DNA from: Dermacentor variabilis
Lineage: Eukaryota > Arthropoda > Arachnida > Ixodida > Ixodidae
NCBI RefSeq assembly: GCF_050947875.1
Contig: NC_134574.1
Coordinates: 153,910,051-153,974,050, forward strand
Direction: 5' to 3'
DNA length: 64,000 nt
Shown here piece after piece: positions 31,379-44,724 of the stretch (position 1 is its first letter; the number at the start of each line of letters is the position of its first letter). Both the position numbers and the translations under genes were made by a program. Below the pieces are notes generated by a model. The model searched no databases. It had not been told where the DNA came from and was given only the letters and a program-made list of their open reading frames with translations.

Positions 31379-31708
31379 CACTTCAAAAAAAAAATTTACG
31401 CCCTTTGGGGCTTATCTTGTCCCACAACAATAATCGTCATCTGTGTTGCGCGCGTTTCCTTTCCTTAACGCTGCGAGCCCGGTACTTCCCAGTCACGAAC
31501 GGCTTGCGCGTTATCAGCGTGACACAGCATTCCCGACAGGAAAGTAGCGAACGCCGAGTTTTCAAGAGAGGAAACGCAAGCAAGGCAGATGACGATTATC
31601 GTTGTGGGACAAATATACACCCCAAAGGGGGGTGCAACCGTTTTATGAGTGGACGATTATCTTTGGTGGGAAAAGATAAGCCCCAAAGGGTGTAAACTTT
31701 TTAAAGTG
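31379..31708. mobile_element. MITE-A, copy 1
   Basis: 330 bp with terminal inverted repeats: the left end CACTTCAAAAAAAAAATTTA continues to CCCTTTGGGGCTTATC, and the right end read in reverse starts CACTTTAAAAAGTTTACACC then CCTTTGGGGCTTATC. The right inverted repeat is present twice in tandem (about 31586-31640 and 31650-31708). The centre (CGCTGCGAGCCCGGTACTTC to TTTTCAAGAGAGGAAACGC) is about 90% identical by eye to 61196-61457. No frame encodes a transposase. CACT-type ends suggest a Tc1/mariner-like helper. Confidence 0.75.
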
Positions 31709-31807
31709 TGACTTGCAACTTTACACTTTTTGGATGTAATGGTGTGAATTATGGACCGATATGCACCTTTTCTTTGTGCTGTTAAGGGTGTACATTATTT
31801 TACAGTG
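31709..31807. mobile_element. MITE-B fragment, copy 1
   Basis: The right end TTAAGGGTGTACATTATTTT then ACAGTG matches the termini of the MITE-B copies at 46790-46910 and 52671-52831. The left end merges with the end of MITE-A, whose outer TIR is related, so the two could be one composite element. Confidence 0.5.
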
Positions 31808-31809
31808 TG

Positions 31810-32857
31810 CTGTCCTGTGCATCAACTATTCGGAGAAGGGGCGGCGGCAGCAGCAGCATACATAGCGTAGCTCCATGCCCTGCTCGCCCGCCGAGGAGGG
31901 TATCTAGGCATCCTACAGCAGCAGCAGCACATCCAACCCAGCAGTATAGGTATACTGTCAGTTCAGTCCGGGAGACTTCGCCTAGAAAGCATCCCATTAA
32001 ACGGGGTTTCCCCTTTCGTAACCTATACTAGCGGGTAATACGAACCGACTTGAAGAACGATTATACGTCCCTGAGCATGCCTACAGGGCTATAGGTGCGA
32101 CAAGGCGGAAGGGGCGGGGCGCAAATATGCGAAAAAAAAAATAACGTTTCGACGTTAGCGCACCGCGGTCTGGGGGTAGGGGCAGCGGAGCAGACTCACC
32201 GGAATGAGCCCAGTGGGACAGCAGACGAGGACGGGAAACACAAGCTATAACCATTTTCGTCACGCGACCTTCCTGGTAACCACGCTAAGCGCGAATACTG
32301 TGCGCAAAACTATATAGACTAGAGAGAGCCACTTAAGAGAAACCAGACCAGACGTGTGGCGCAGATCGTGCAGATTAGAGGCGTCAGCGTCTGAAATTGC
32401 CGCTACGCAACACGACGGCTAATGACGCAAAGCACACGGCCTATAGAAGGCCTTCGCATATTATATACGTGCACTAACGTAGAAACATTGAGCGCACGTC
32501 AGCGCACGTACGCGCTAGGAAGAACGTGCCAACGCGCACTAAACGGTGGCCGCGCTTACTTACCATTTCCTATCGTCGGTTGCAATCGGAATCGCTATAC
32601 GTGCCAATTCTGAGTCCTCAAGTTGCGCGGGGCGGCACGCTTACTTATCCCATAGGAGCCGGTCGGAGTTCCGCAATCCCGATCGGTAACCGCCTAACAA
32701 CCAAATATCGAAGAGTCAACCGCCTGTCGTTTGCGAAATGACGCTGTATAACAGGTTTTTTTTTTTTTTTTTCAGGGAAACCGAACACTTCCAAAGAAAC
32801 CGCGCCTCTTAAGGCGTCTCTATTTGTGGAAAAAGATTGAAGAAAAGGAAGCCTTGC
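31810..32857. other. Unassigned tract
   Basis: (CAG)n-like patches at 31849-31857 and 31915-31929 and a T run at 32756-32773. No gene or element recognised. Confidence 0.4.
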
Positions 32858-33080
32858 AGAGAGAGAGAGAGAGAGAGAGAAGAGAGACAGACGGGGTGGA
32901 GGGAGAGGAGAGGGAGGGAGCATAAGAGGCTAATGTACGCAGAAATACACAGCATGCTAGGTCGAGAGAGAGAGAGAGAAGTCGCAATGCAGAAGGAGGG
33001 CAAGTTGACCAGGCTGAGCCCGGTTGGCTACCCTGCACTGGGGAAAGTGGAAAGGGGATTGAAAGATGCGAAAGTGAAGT
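32858..33080 (-). mobile_element. LINE 3' end with (TC)n tail, copy D
   Basis: (GA)n tracts lie at 32858-32881 and 32964-32980. The second is followed by GAGGGCAAGTTGACCAGG, TGAGCCCGGTTGGCTACCCT and GCACTGGGGAAAG. On the minus strand this is the same LINE 3' end as copies A, C and F. Confidence 0.7.
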
Positions 33081-33384
33081 TCGAAGTGTGCACCAGCACA
33101 CACGCAATGAAGTGCTCGTCGTTCAGTTAACTGAAAAGCGGTCGTACGGGCTGGCGCATCTCAAGAGGCACAGCAGCGACTTTGCGGCTTAGCAGGTAGC
33201 CCGACGCACGAGGCCATATAGTCCCAGGACCCCAGGTAATATCCGCCCGCTGCAAATATGGCCGCTCCCACGCAAATAACAGACAAAACGGAACCTAAAT
33301 GGAAAAAAAAAAAGACAAATCACTGCCTAGTTAGCGGCACATCGCCGAGAGAAACGTGTTATCATTACGTGACACCTCTTCGAG

Positions 33385-33508
33385 GTCCGGAGACACGGGC
33401 GCTCTTTTTTTTTTTTTTTTTGTATTTCGTCCCCATCGAAATGCGGCCGGGACAAATGATCCCGTGCTTAGCAGCGCAACACCACAGCCGCTAAGCCACG
33501 ACGGCGGG
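33385..33508 (-). mobile_element. Ruka-like SINE, 5' part
   Basis: On the minus strand it begins CCCGCCGTCGTGGCTTAGCG (A-box region) and runs through GTGTTGCGCTGCTAAGCACG to GGCCGCATTTCGATGGGGAC. Then a run of 17 A (plus-strand T, 33405-33421) interrupts before a CGCCCGTGT remnant. The B box is weakened (GATCATTTGTCCC). The 3' half is missing. Confidence 0.75.
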
Positions 33509-33509
33509 T

Positions 33510-34350
33510 GTTTTGACACTCCTAACGCGAACGCATTAACAACAAACGAAGCCGCTCGCGAGGTTCCCAACCCCGACCCAGTCAATCAGAAACCCCCCGC
33601 CACCCGTTAATTCCTTCGAGCGTTCGAGCGATCGCCCTCGCCCCCTCCCCTCCCCCTGAGCCACAGCTTGACCGCCCTACAGCCGCTTAACACCCGCACG
33701 AAAGCTCGGCTACACGGAACAAGGCTTAGCACGCGGGGACGCCGAACCGCGGCCCGACGGCGCCACCGACGCGGGAGAGAGGAAAGCGAGGACAGCAACG
33801 AAAGAGAGAGAGAGAGAGAGAATAGAAGAACAACATCGGGGAGCGCGCGCGAGACGGGGCCGCCGAGCACGGCTTCCAGCGACGAGAGAGCGAGCGCGTC
33901 GCCCTACTAAGCTCGGGACGTAAACAAGCCCTCCCGCCGGCGGCAGGACGGGGCGCGGTGGGGGGACCTCGCCGCCGGATTCTTCGTCCCGTGTTTACTG
34001 CGCGTTGCACAAGCCGGACAGCAGCACGCGCCCGCACTGCCCGCCGCCGAACCGGGCGCGACCACGCCGGGTCCACTGTGTATTTATTAAACACGGCAGC
34101 ACTGGTAGACGGATGTGCCGGCGACCCGAGAGAGAGAGAGAGACAACTTTGTTGCTTCTCATCGGAACTAGTGAGCAGGCGGCCTCAGTCCAGGCCACCT
34201 CAGTCGGCGTAGTTCATGTCGGTTATGACGTAGGGTTCAGGCATTCTTGGTGTTTATCAGTTGGTGGGTCAGCGCATCTATGCCTACGCGTAATCTTTTT
34301 CTAGAGGCAAGTGTGGCGCTGTGCTGTCATCTCGATTGTCTATACCACCC
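33510..34350. other. GC-rich unassigned tract
   Basis: CpG-dense sequence at about 33600-34090 with short GA runs at 33805-33820 and 34131-34142. Could be a CpG island but has no supporting exon. Confidence 0.3.
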
Positions 34351-36756
<2,406 letters not shown>

Positions 36757-36884
36757 ATATTGAAGCAGCGCACTTGCATCTGACACGTACACGTACACAT
36801 AGAAAGGACATACACAGCGCCTGTGTGTGCATCCTTTCTATGTGTACGTGTACGGTGGCAGATGTAGGTGCGCTGCTTCGATAT
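36757..36884. mobile_element. 128-bp foldback (long-palindrome) element
   Basis: The left arm starts ATATTGAAGCAGCGCAC and continues through CGTACACGTACACATAGAAA. The right arm is its reverse complement, with about eight mismatches over roughly 60 bp per arm and only a few bases of loop around GCGCCTGTG. A related but shorter GAAGCAGCGCACTGACAC hairpin occurs at 56990-57053. This suits a foldback or MITE family; no coding capacity. Confidence 0.75.
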
Positions 36885-38104
36885 CACGGCTCACCAACTA
36901 TAGCCCATCGGTTATCTTACGACCGCGATACGTCGCGCTTCAAATGGCGGCATCGCCGTGGCCTCCCTCGCCGGCGCGGACACACGCAATGCACCGTCCG
37001 TTCGTTCCCCTTCCGGCCGCGGCGCGTCGCCACGAAGTCAACAATAGAAACAATAGCAGCCATGATAGCAGCGCTAGCCTCACTCGAACACGAAGGAAGA
37101 CAGGCGTGCATTCACGAGCGATGCGTCGCGCGCCCACTGCACGCGAATGCGGGTCAAACCGACCGAGTACGCAAACCGCGTCGGCGTGGTGGTCGTTCCT
37201 CCGAGCGTCGAGACGGTGACGCGCGAGAGACGCAGCGAGGAAGATAACGGTTCTCGCGCGCGCGACCAGACGGCGTGCACTGCGGGTCGCGCGTAATGAG
37301 CCGCAGAGACGCATGGGTTGAAGGCGGGGGAGATTGAAAAGAAAAAGAAAAGGTGACCTAGAGATGGGGCTGAACACGTGCCAAAGACGGTCGCGCTATC
37401 TCGAGACATATAGCGTGACACAAGCACGCGTACGCCGCGGGTTGGCGGAGGGGGCGAGAGGGAGGGCTCTCCTGTTGAGATATATGCAAAGACGAGCGGC
37501 CGATCGAGGTTCGCTCCGCGGCCGTTACCCCTCTCTGCATGCAAATTTATCTTCCCGCTCGGCAACTGCGCGAATAACCGCCTCTGCGCGCGGAGTGCGA
37601 GAGCGCGGACCAACGTATATACATGAGTGGGCGTGGCCAATCATAGTTTGAAGGGTTATTCATGCTAGGAACGCGTATAGTAACGCTTGTGCGTAGTGGT
37701 GCACACACACGCACCCACACACACGCACACTCGGTTAGGCGGCAGCGAGCGAAACAGGTTCCCGCGCCACGGCTTCGATCACGCTGCGACTATATAGGAA
37801 GTCGGGCGTGGACATCGCGCGAACGTCGCTTATATATACCTCAGTCACACGTTCGCTTTCTGATGACCATTCAAATCTAAGATCAATAAATATCCTCGAG
37901 CCTTGTGGCTCGCTTCCGCAAACTCGCACGAAAGATCCAATTAGACACGCGAATTTCAATTAAATTAAATTTTGTGTCTTTTTCTTTCTTTCTTTTTTAC
38001 GTGCAACGATCTGATTATGAGGCGCGCCGCGTAGTGGCCGACTACGAATTGCTTTCTTTGACAGTCTGGCGGTTCTCGAACGTGCCTCTAAAACAAAGTA
38101 CACG
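36885..38104. other. Unassigned tract, partly CpG-rich
   Basis: CpG-dense between about 36940 and 37450, then a (CA)n-like patch at 37702-37732. Nothing recognised with confidence. Confidence 0.4.
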
Positions 38105-38222
38105 AGCCTTCTAGAATTTGCGGCCTAGCAAATGCGGCCGCCGCAGGGCCGCGGCTACGAACCCGCCACCTCGAGCTAAGCCGTCCAACGCCATAGAGCC
38201 ACTGAGCTATAGCGCGCGGCTA
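38105..38222 (-). mobile_element. Second tRNA-derived SINE type
   Basis: Minus strand starts AGCCGCGCGCTATAGCTCAG with an A box TAGCTCAGTGG, then ATGGCGTTGGACGGC and a B box GGTTCGTAGCC, followed by GGCCGCATTTGCTAGGCCGC. The tRNA-like half differs from the Ruka head and the body after GGCCGCATTT diverges, so this is a related but separate family or a tRNA-head fragment. A functional tRNA is unlikely because no acceptor stem closes. Confidence 0.65.
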
Positions 38223-39015
38223 GTGCGTGAGTCTTTGGTTTGAATGGTCACTATAAACGCAAGCAAGTGGCTACAGCACTAGATTATCGAGTATAGGAAA
38301 AGTACAATATAGAAAAGCAAGCAAGCGCACACTGTCTTTTGAAGCGCCAAGCAGCACAGAACTTACATTGGAGCGAAGGGTTATACCACGGACGTGAGTT
38401 ATTCGAACCTCCTGACTTGTCAGTATACGCATATACTTGCACAAATACCCGTCAGTATACGTTAAGCCCCGTGCAACACTTGCTGTAGTTTGGCGTACAA
38501 CGACAATGCCATCGTAGTACATGTCTCAGTAGACAAACTGCATACGATTCTATATACAGCAGTTTTTTTTTTTTTTTCGTTTCCTACCACTAAGCTCGTG
38601 CAGTGAAGTACACGGAAGCTAACGCCGCTGAACGGCGGCCCGAATTTATTAAACTACTTGGCGGGCGCTCCTTGCTGGCCGGCGCCTTGTCAATCGTACG
38701 ATCTATAGGATCAATTGAATGGCCGGCTAAATAGATCCAGCCAATTTTCCGTGAATGCCGCGGCCTTCAGCCGACCGATGCGAGTCCTGCAACTTATAGC
38801 TTCGACAACACTGAAGAAATTAAGACCCGGCTGAATGAAAAGCGCGGTATTTTGTATAGGCGGACGCTGATACCCCGGCGCATTACGCTGTATATGCTAC
38901 CAGCCCGTGTCCAGCCTTATAAACACGGCTACTGAAAAGAATCGAAAAGGAGCAGAGAAAAACAAAGCAGACGCTTTGCATTCGATTTCCCCTTGGAAGC
39001 TGTACCAACAAGGAA
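38223..39015. other. Unassigned tract
   Basis: T run at 38562-38577; otherwise nothing recognised. Confidence 0.4.
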
Positions 39016-39520
39016 AAAAATCACCGACGATTACGATAACTCCCTAATGCGAAATTTGAGCGCAGTTCTATACGTGTTTTCATTTCGCGATATGTTGGCT
39101 GGCGCCGACAATCTGTCTCGTGCGGCACATTGCAAAGGGAGCGAAGTGCACGTGGCGCGACTGCCTCGTTAATCGGGAGATCGCGAGAGGCAGCGCGTGG
39201 GTCACGCGTGGGCGCGATTCACAGCAGCCGCTGCAGACAGACCTCCGCTCATGCAGCGCTTTTCGATAATAACGACGCGCGCTACTCTGGCGCTATCTCG
39301 TCGCCATCGTCTCGCGCGGCACTACGCTTTTCTCTTCACGCTTTAGCCCTGCCCTCCTCCTTCGCTTTCCGCCTCGTCGCTCCGCTGCACCCTCCTCCTC
39401 CGCTTTCCTCTTCGTGCTCTCTTCACTATCGCCGTCTTTCACCATCCGCTGCGCTCCGCGTTCACACTTTCACCCTTCGCTGCGCTCGTTCACTCGGTTA
39501 CCAAGGGCGCTGAGGCTTGT
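39016..39520 (+). repeat. Dispersed repeat family R2, copy 1
   Basis: Shares with 41150-41585 an ordered set of blocks: ATCACCGACGATTACGATA, TTTTCATTTCGCGATAT, AATCTGTCTCGTGCGGCAC, AGGCAGCGCGTG, GCAGACAGACCT and GCGGCACTACGCTTTT, with a common end near CTCGTTCACTCGGTTA. I recall this sequence as very abundant in Rhipicephalus. No coding frame or clear ends, so its class is open. Confidence 0.65.
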
Positions 39521-41149
39521 CGACGCTCAACGCAGGAACGGGCGAGAGTTGCACTCTAAAAACAACAACAAAAAAACACCTGGCATGCTGATTACTAACT
39601 AAGCGAAAAGGCGCACACGAACAACAAGAAAAGGTGTATAGGGGAGGCTGGGAGGACAAGTCCGTGTGACAACTGCGCATGACAAGGACGAATTAGTATC
39701 GCAAGGCTTGCCGCAACTCCTGTTTCCCGGGAACGCCAGAGCGGAGCGTGCCAGAAGCTATATTCGCAGAGTCACGGGCAAAAGGTATAGGTGCGCGCTG
39801 TGTCGGTCGAAAAGACGCATCACGCCTCTGCCTCCGCCGTAGCTCATTGGCAACGTCCCAGGAGAGCCCGCTTCGCTTACTCTGCATGCACGACATATCC
39901 TGTCGTTACAGGCACAACAACCTCGAACATCGATTAGCTTCTCCGGGGAGCGGCTGCTATTAGGATAGCGGTCATTATGCTCCGAGAGACCTCACGAACA
40001 AAACAAAAAAGAAGCTTATCCCGCACTTATCCCCTCCGCAGCTGCATGTATACGTATAGCTGAGTCAGTCGGACGACGGGGGCATAGGTGCGGCCGGACC
40101 ATCACCGGAAACTCGCCGGTTATGCCTCTAACCAAAACCTATCGGTAACAGGCAGTTTTACGAATGTGCGTCCCGCTGTAGCGTCTGCAGCCAACGCGAC
40201 CCAACCTAATGACCCGGGGTCACTAACCTGTACGAGAACTATTCGCGCGAGACAAAAAAGAAAACTGTGCAGAAACAATCGACGATTATCGTCAATGTAA
40301 GCGAACAGCCGGCACGATAGAGCGCAAGAGCGAGCGAGCAGGACCCAAAGAGAGAGAGGGGGGAGAGAAAGAGAGAGCAAACGAACGTTTTCCTTTCCGA
40401 GTCCGACTGCAGTCCAGCGACCTACAGCGAGAAAGGCCGAAAGAGCCGAAGAAAACTATTCGCTCGGAGAGTCATTGCCCCTGAGAAGATGGCGCACCAC
40501 GGGAATCCTGCAGATATATACGGTAAATCACGGCAGAGGCTGTGAGGTGTGCGACACCTGTTCCTGCGCAAGCGTTACTTCGCTTCGCCTGGTCGCCGCA
40601 GCAGGAGGTCTCCCCCGGACAGTTTCCACGTAAGATCGAACCTTCATAATGAACCGACAGTCTAGACTTGTTTCTTCTCCTGCGCTATGTGAACGATAAT
40701 CATCAAGCTGCGGGTAATGCGGCGGAAAGGCCAGCGTACAGCATGTATAGTTATTTTCTTCTAAAATCGTTTTATACCGCGTAAAGGAGGCAGCGCCACG
40801 AGCATGCGTTCCTCGCTCCATCCGATACTACCGTTACCAAGACACTTGGCCACATTGGGCATACGCCGAAAAGCTGGAAGCCCCAAGCCCTACGCGTGAC
40901 TCGACAGGTGGGCTTATCTTTCGCCAACGCGAGGTAACTATGCAGCCACCGCAAAACACGGCAGTTTTTCTGAAGCACTGGCTTCAGCTAAATATAGCTT
41001 CCATAACAGACTACCAGGCCAGTGCGCGCTGACGGCCGCGTGCTTGGCGGCCCGTTCCAGAGCATCGTCTTCGTCATTTTCGATCAAACAATCCCCTTCA
41101 GGAAGAACAGCAACCGTAAAGCCCCCCCACCCTCCCCCTCCTCCGAAAA
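39521..41149. other. Unassigned tract
   Basis: Mixed sequence with a purine-rich run at 40345-40380. No element or gene recognised. Confidence 0.4.
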
Positions 41150-41585
41150 AAAAAATATCACCGACGATTACGATACTTCCTAATGTGAAACTTGAGCGCA
41201 ACTCTATACCCGTTTTCATTTCGCGATATATTGGTTGGCGCGGAAAATCTGTCTCGTGCGGCACGTTGCAAACGGAGCGAAGTGTGGCGCGACTGTCTCT
41301 CTCATCAGGAGAGAGGGAGAGGCAGCGCGTGCGGGACGCGAGTAGGCGCGAGCCACAGCGGCCGCAGCAGTCAGACAGACCTCTCGTACGACGGGCGCCT
41401 CTCTGGAGCCGTCTCGTAGCCATCGTCGCCGCACTACGCTTTTTTTTCCCTTCTCACTCGTTTGCCATGCCCTCCTCCTCCGCTTGTCTCCTCGCGTCTT
41501 TCATCGCCCGCTGCGCTCCACTTTCGCTCTTTCATCCTTGGCAGTGCTCGTTCGCTCGGTTACGCCGACGCTCGCCGCTCTAGAA
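41150..41585 (+). repeat. Dispersed repeat family R2, copy 2
   Basis: Direct copy of 39016-39520 in the same orientation, about 2.1 kb downstream, with many substitutions and short indels. Both copies start at the same ATCACCGACGATTACGATA boundary. Confidence 0.65.
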
Positions 41586-41716
41586 GAAATTACGAAACAG
41601 TAAAACTCTGCCGCTGCAACCGCTCGGCGTGTCATGGCAATGATGGTTAGCACATGAATTTGTGATTTCCGTGCTTCTGACTTCACGTCGCAGGAACTAT
41701 ATTTTCGCACCAAATC

Positions 41717-41868
<152 letters not shown>

Positions 41869-41870
<2 letters not shown>

Positions 41871-43366
41871 GCAATTTTGGTCGGTGTCGGTACTCGCGAC
41901 CTCTCAAGTATCCTGTGCGCCTTTTGCATCGTTATTGCGGCTTTGTTTACTCCACTTTCGTTTTGCCTTTATTGACATAAATTTCGAAGCAGTCCTATTT
42001 CGCTAAATGCACAAGACAATAAGACTACGCGCACATGCGTAATCGACGGGGATATATGTGGCATTTATAAAGCAATATTTCGCTTAAAGATAATCAGTCT
42101 GCAAAGTTACACAGCCGTTTGAAGGCACGAAGACGAAGTTTATAGACATATCCATGTTAGGGTGGCTACATGTCCAGACATACCCAGTTTAGGGTGGCTT
42201 CTAGCCACTCTGTCCATGCACTAACCATTAATTGCCATTTTAGCTGAATCTCTTATAGCTCCCGTAGACACCATATAGAGTACCAGAGGTCCCTCTAGCA
42301 AAGTTTGTAGGAAACTGTGGTCGCACCCACGGAAGAACAAAAACTACGAAACGGTAGGGATTACGTCCCGCATGTAGCCTTGGCAAGCGAACTCTCCGTG
42401 AAGAGATTCCCTTCGCTCTTTCCCCTCGCAGTATCGGCCCAACACGTGACCTTCGAGACTAGATCTGCTTAATTGTCTGGGATGTATATGGTTCCCGATA
42501 GTTTCTAATATATGAGCACTTCAGCTAAAGAAACTAAAGCCTGCCTAAAACTACACTAAAACCTACCGCGCGCTCTGGCGTGATGATCACGTGTTGGGCC
42601 TATAAGTTTGGCTTTCAATCGTGCTGCGCGATGCTCCCTCCTAATGCTTTCCTTTCTCCGTGGTTAGCACCGTGGCCTCAGAGATCGCGCCGCGGCGCAC
42701 CTCGCGTCGTGCTGCGATTTCGGAGGTCACCATATAGCACCCATGTCTAACAACCAGAAGTCCGAACGACCAAAAAGACAACAGGGCGCTCCGACGCCGG
42801 TGTGAAAATAAGTGGCGCAGTATATAAAGGCACGTTCATGTTGCCACACGCGATTCCGCGAACTGTGGCTGTTCACAGGGTCACGTGAATCACGATCGCT
42901 TTTCCGAGTATCGCGCAATTAAAAGCACCGACTGCGATTTTCCTCCTCTACGCCGCAGGCGCATGCGCAAGCGTCACGGGACACGGACTACTTTCTGTGG
43001 CGGTGAAGGGAAAGCTGCGGAGGCGAAGCGCGCACAAGGTGAGGGCGCTTCTGAAAAGAGTCCCGAGTTTTCAACCACGTTAGTTTAAGCTGGCGAAGAG
43101 AAAACATAAAACATCTTATTAGCAACAGTTAAATAAGATAAAACACACCGCTGAGTGTAAACGTTTACTTATTTTGCGGCTTTCCCCCCTTCCGCGTCTG
43201 GGCAAACGGGAAGCCGTCGCACGTGGAAGCTAGGTCGATTCAGCGTCTGTTCGCAGCAATCAAAAGCACCGTCACACGCTGGCGGACTACTTGGCGCGGT
43301 AACACGTGTGCAGAGGCTCCGCCCCCGTAGCTTTCCTTTCGTTGCCACAGAAAGTTGTCCGCGAGC
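41869..43366. other. Unassigned tract
   Basis: A short motif TAGGGTGGCT recurs at 42159 and 42191 within a small direct repeat (CATGTCCAGACATACCCAGT region). Nothing else recognised up to the RTE target site. Confidence 0.4.
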
Positions 43367-43376
43367 ACAGAAACGT
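43367..43376 (+). repeat. RTE target-site duplication, left
   Basis: ACAGAAACGT, repeated at 44715-44724. Confidence 0.65.
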
Positions 43377-43410
43377 CCGTTGTCCTACAAAGTTGTCCGC
43401 TGTCCGTTGC

Positions 43411-43720
43411 CTACAAAGTATTTACTAAGGTGATCGCAAATAGAATCAGGAACGCTTTAGATTTCTGTCAACCAAAGGACCAGGCAGTATTCCGTAAAGG
43501 CTACTCAACAATAGACCATATTCACACTATCAATCAGGTGATAGAGAAATGTGCGGAATATAACCAGCCCTTATATATAGCTTTCATTGATTGCGAGCAA
43601 GCGTTTGATTCAGTCGAAACCTCAGTAGTCATGGAGGCATTACGGAATCAGGGTGTAGACGAGCCGTATGTAAAAATACTGATTTTTTTTTTAAATTTAG
43701 CGGCTCCACAGCCATCGTAG
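43411..43720 (+). pseudogene. RTE reverse transcriptase, N-terminal palm fragment
   Basis: The frame contains SVAYKVFTKVIANRIRN, the GYSTIDHIHTINQVIEK block and AFIDCEQAFDSV, RT motif A with its catalytic aspartate. It runs into a T run at 43683-43692 and stops at 43720. The following part of RT is in another frame, so the T run marks a frameshift or replacement. Confidence 0.8.
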
Positions 43721-43788
43721 TCCTCCATAAAGAAAGCAACAAAATTCAAACAAAGAAAGGCGTCAGGCAGGGAGATACGATCTCTCCA

Positions 43789-44640
43789 ATGCTATTCACA
43801 GCGTGTTTACAGGAGGTATTCAGAGACCTGGATTGGGAAGAATTGGGGATAAGGGTTAATGGAGAATACCTTAGTAACTTGCGATTCGCTGATGATATTG
43901 CCTTGCTTAGTAACTCAGGGGACCAACTGCAATGCATGCTCACTGACCTGGAGAGGCAAAGCCGAAGGGTGGGTCTAAAAATTAATCTGCAGAAAACTAA
44001 AATAATGTTTAACAGTCTCGGAAGAGAACAGCAGTTTACGATAGGTAGTGAGGCACTGGAAGTGGTAAGGGAATACATCTACTTAGGACAGGTAGTGACT
44101 GCGGATCCGGATCATGAGACTGAAATAATCAGAAGAATAAAAATGGGCTGGGGTGCGTTTGGCAGGCATTCTCAGATCATGAACAGCAGGTTGCCATTAT
44201 CCCTCAATAGAAAAGTTTATAACAGCTGTTTCTTACCAGTACTCACGTACGGGGCAGAAACCTGGAGGCTTACGAAAAGGGTTCTACTTAAATTGAGAAC
44301 GACGCAACAAGCTATGGAAAGAAGAATGATAAGTGTAACGTTAAGGGATAAGAAAAGAGCAGATTGGGTGAGGGAACAAACGCGAGTTAATGACATCTTA
44401 GTTGAAATCAAGAAAAAGAAATGGGCATGGGCAGGACATGTAATGAGGAAGGAAGATAACCGATGGTCATTAAGGATTACGGACTGGATTCCAAGGGAAG
44501 GGAAGCGTAGCAGGGGACGGCAGAAAGCTAGGTGGGCGGACGAGATTAAGAAGTTTGCAGGGACAACACGGCCACAATTAGTACATGAACGGGGTAGTTG
44601 GAGAAGTATGGGAGAGGCCTTTGCCGTGCAGTGGGCGTAA
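43789..44640 (+). pseudogene. RTE reverse transcriptase, C-terminal part
   Basis: The frame is open from before 43789 (KKGVRQGDTISPMLF just upstream) to TAA at 44640. It holds NLRFADDIALLS, the catalytic FADD box, then the thumb region with LGQVVTADPDHETEIIRRI, LPVLTYGAETW and the GHVMRKEDNRW and RGRQKARWADEI blocks found at the end of RTE/craniofacial-protein-like RTs. The C-terminus ends FAVQWA directly before the tail. 283 codons, no stop, but separated from motif A by a frameshift. Confidence 0.85.
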
Positions 44641-44642
44641 CC

Positions 44643-44644
<2 letters not shown>

Positions 44645-44714
<70 letters not shown>
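44645..44714. repeat. (CTG)n(ATG)n RTE tail
   Basis: Twelve CTG units pass into eleven ATG units just after the RT stop. The related copy at 51158 has only (TGA)4-like repeats, so the CTG block expanded in this copy. Confidence 0.9.
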
Positions 44715-44715
<1 letters not shown>

Positions 44716-44724
44716 CAGAAACGT
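44715..44724 (+). repeat. RTE target-site duplication, right
   Basis: ACAGAAACGT, same as 43367-43376. Confidence 0.65.

Larger units (their letters stand above)
43377..44714 (+). mobile_element. RTE-like LINE, 5'-truncated, with 10-bp target duplication
   Basis: About 1.34 kb, starting inside the RT domain and ending in a compound (CTG)n(ATG)n tail, as usual for RTE elements with short repeat tails. The first ~35 bp contain a partial local duplication of the junction (CCTACAAAG occurs twice), a common mark of imperfect first-strand ends. A relative lacking most of the RT lies at 51158-51775, and another upstream-type fragment at 57215. Confidence 0.75.

Noticed and set aside
38105..38222. 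Possible functional tRNA gene
   Set aside because: A and B boxes are present but no acceptor stem closes and the sequence continues into a SINE body.
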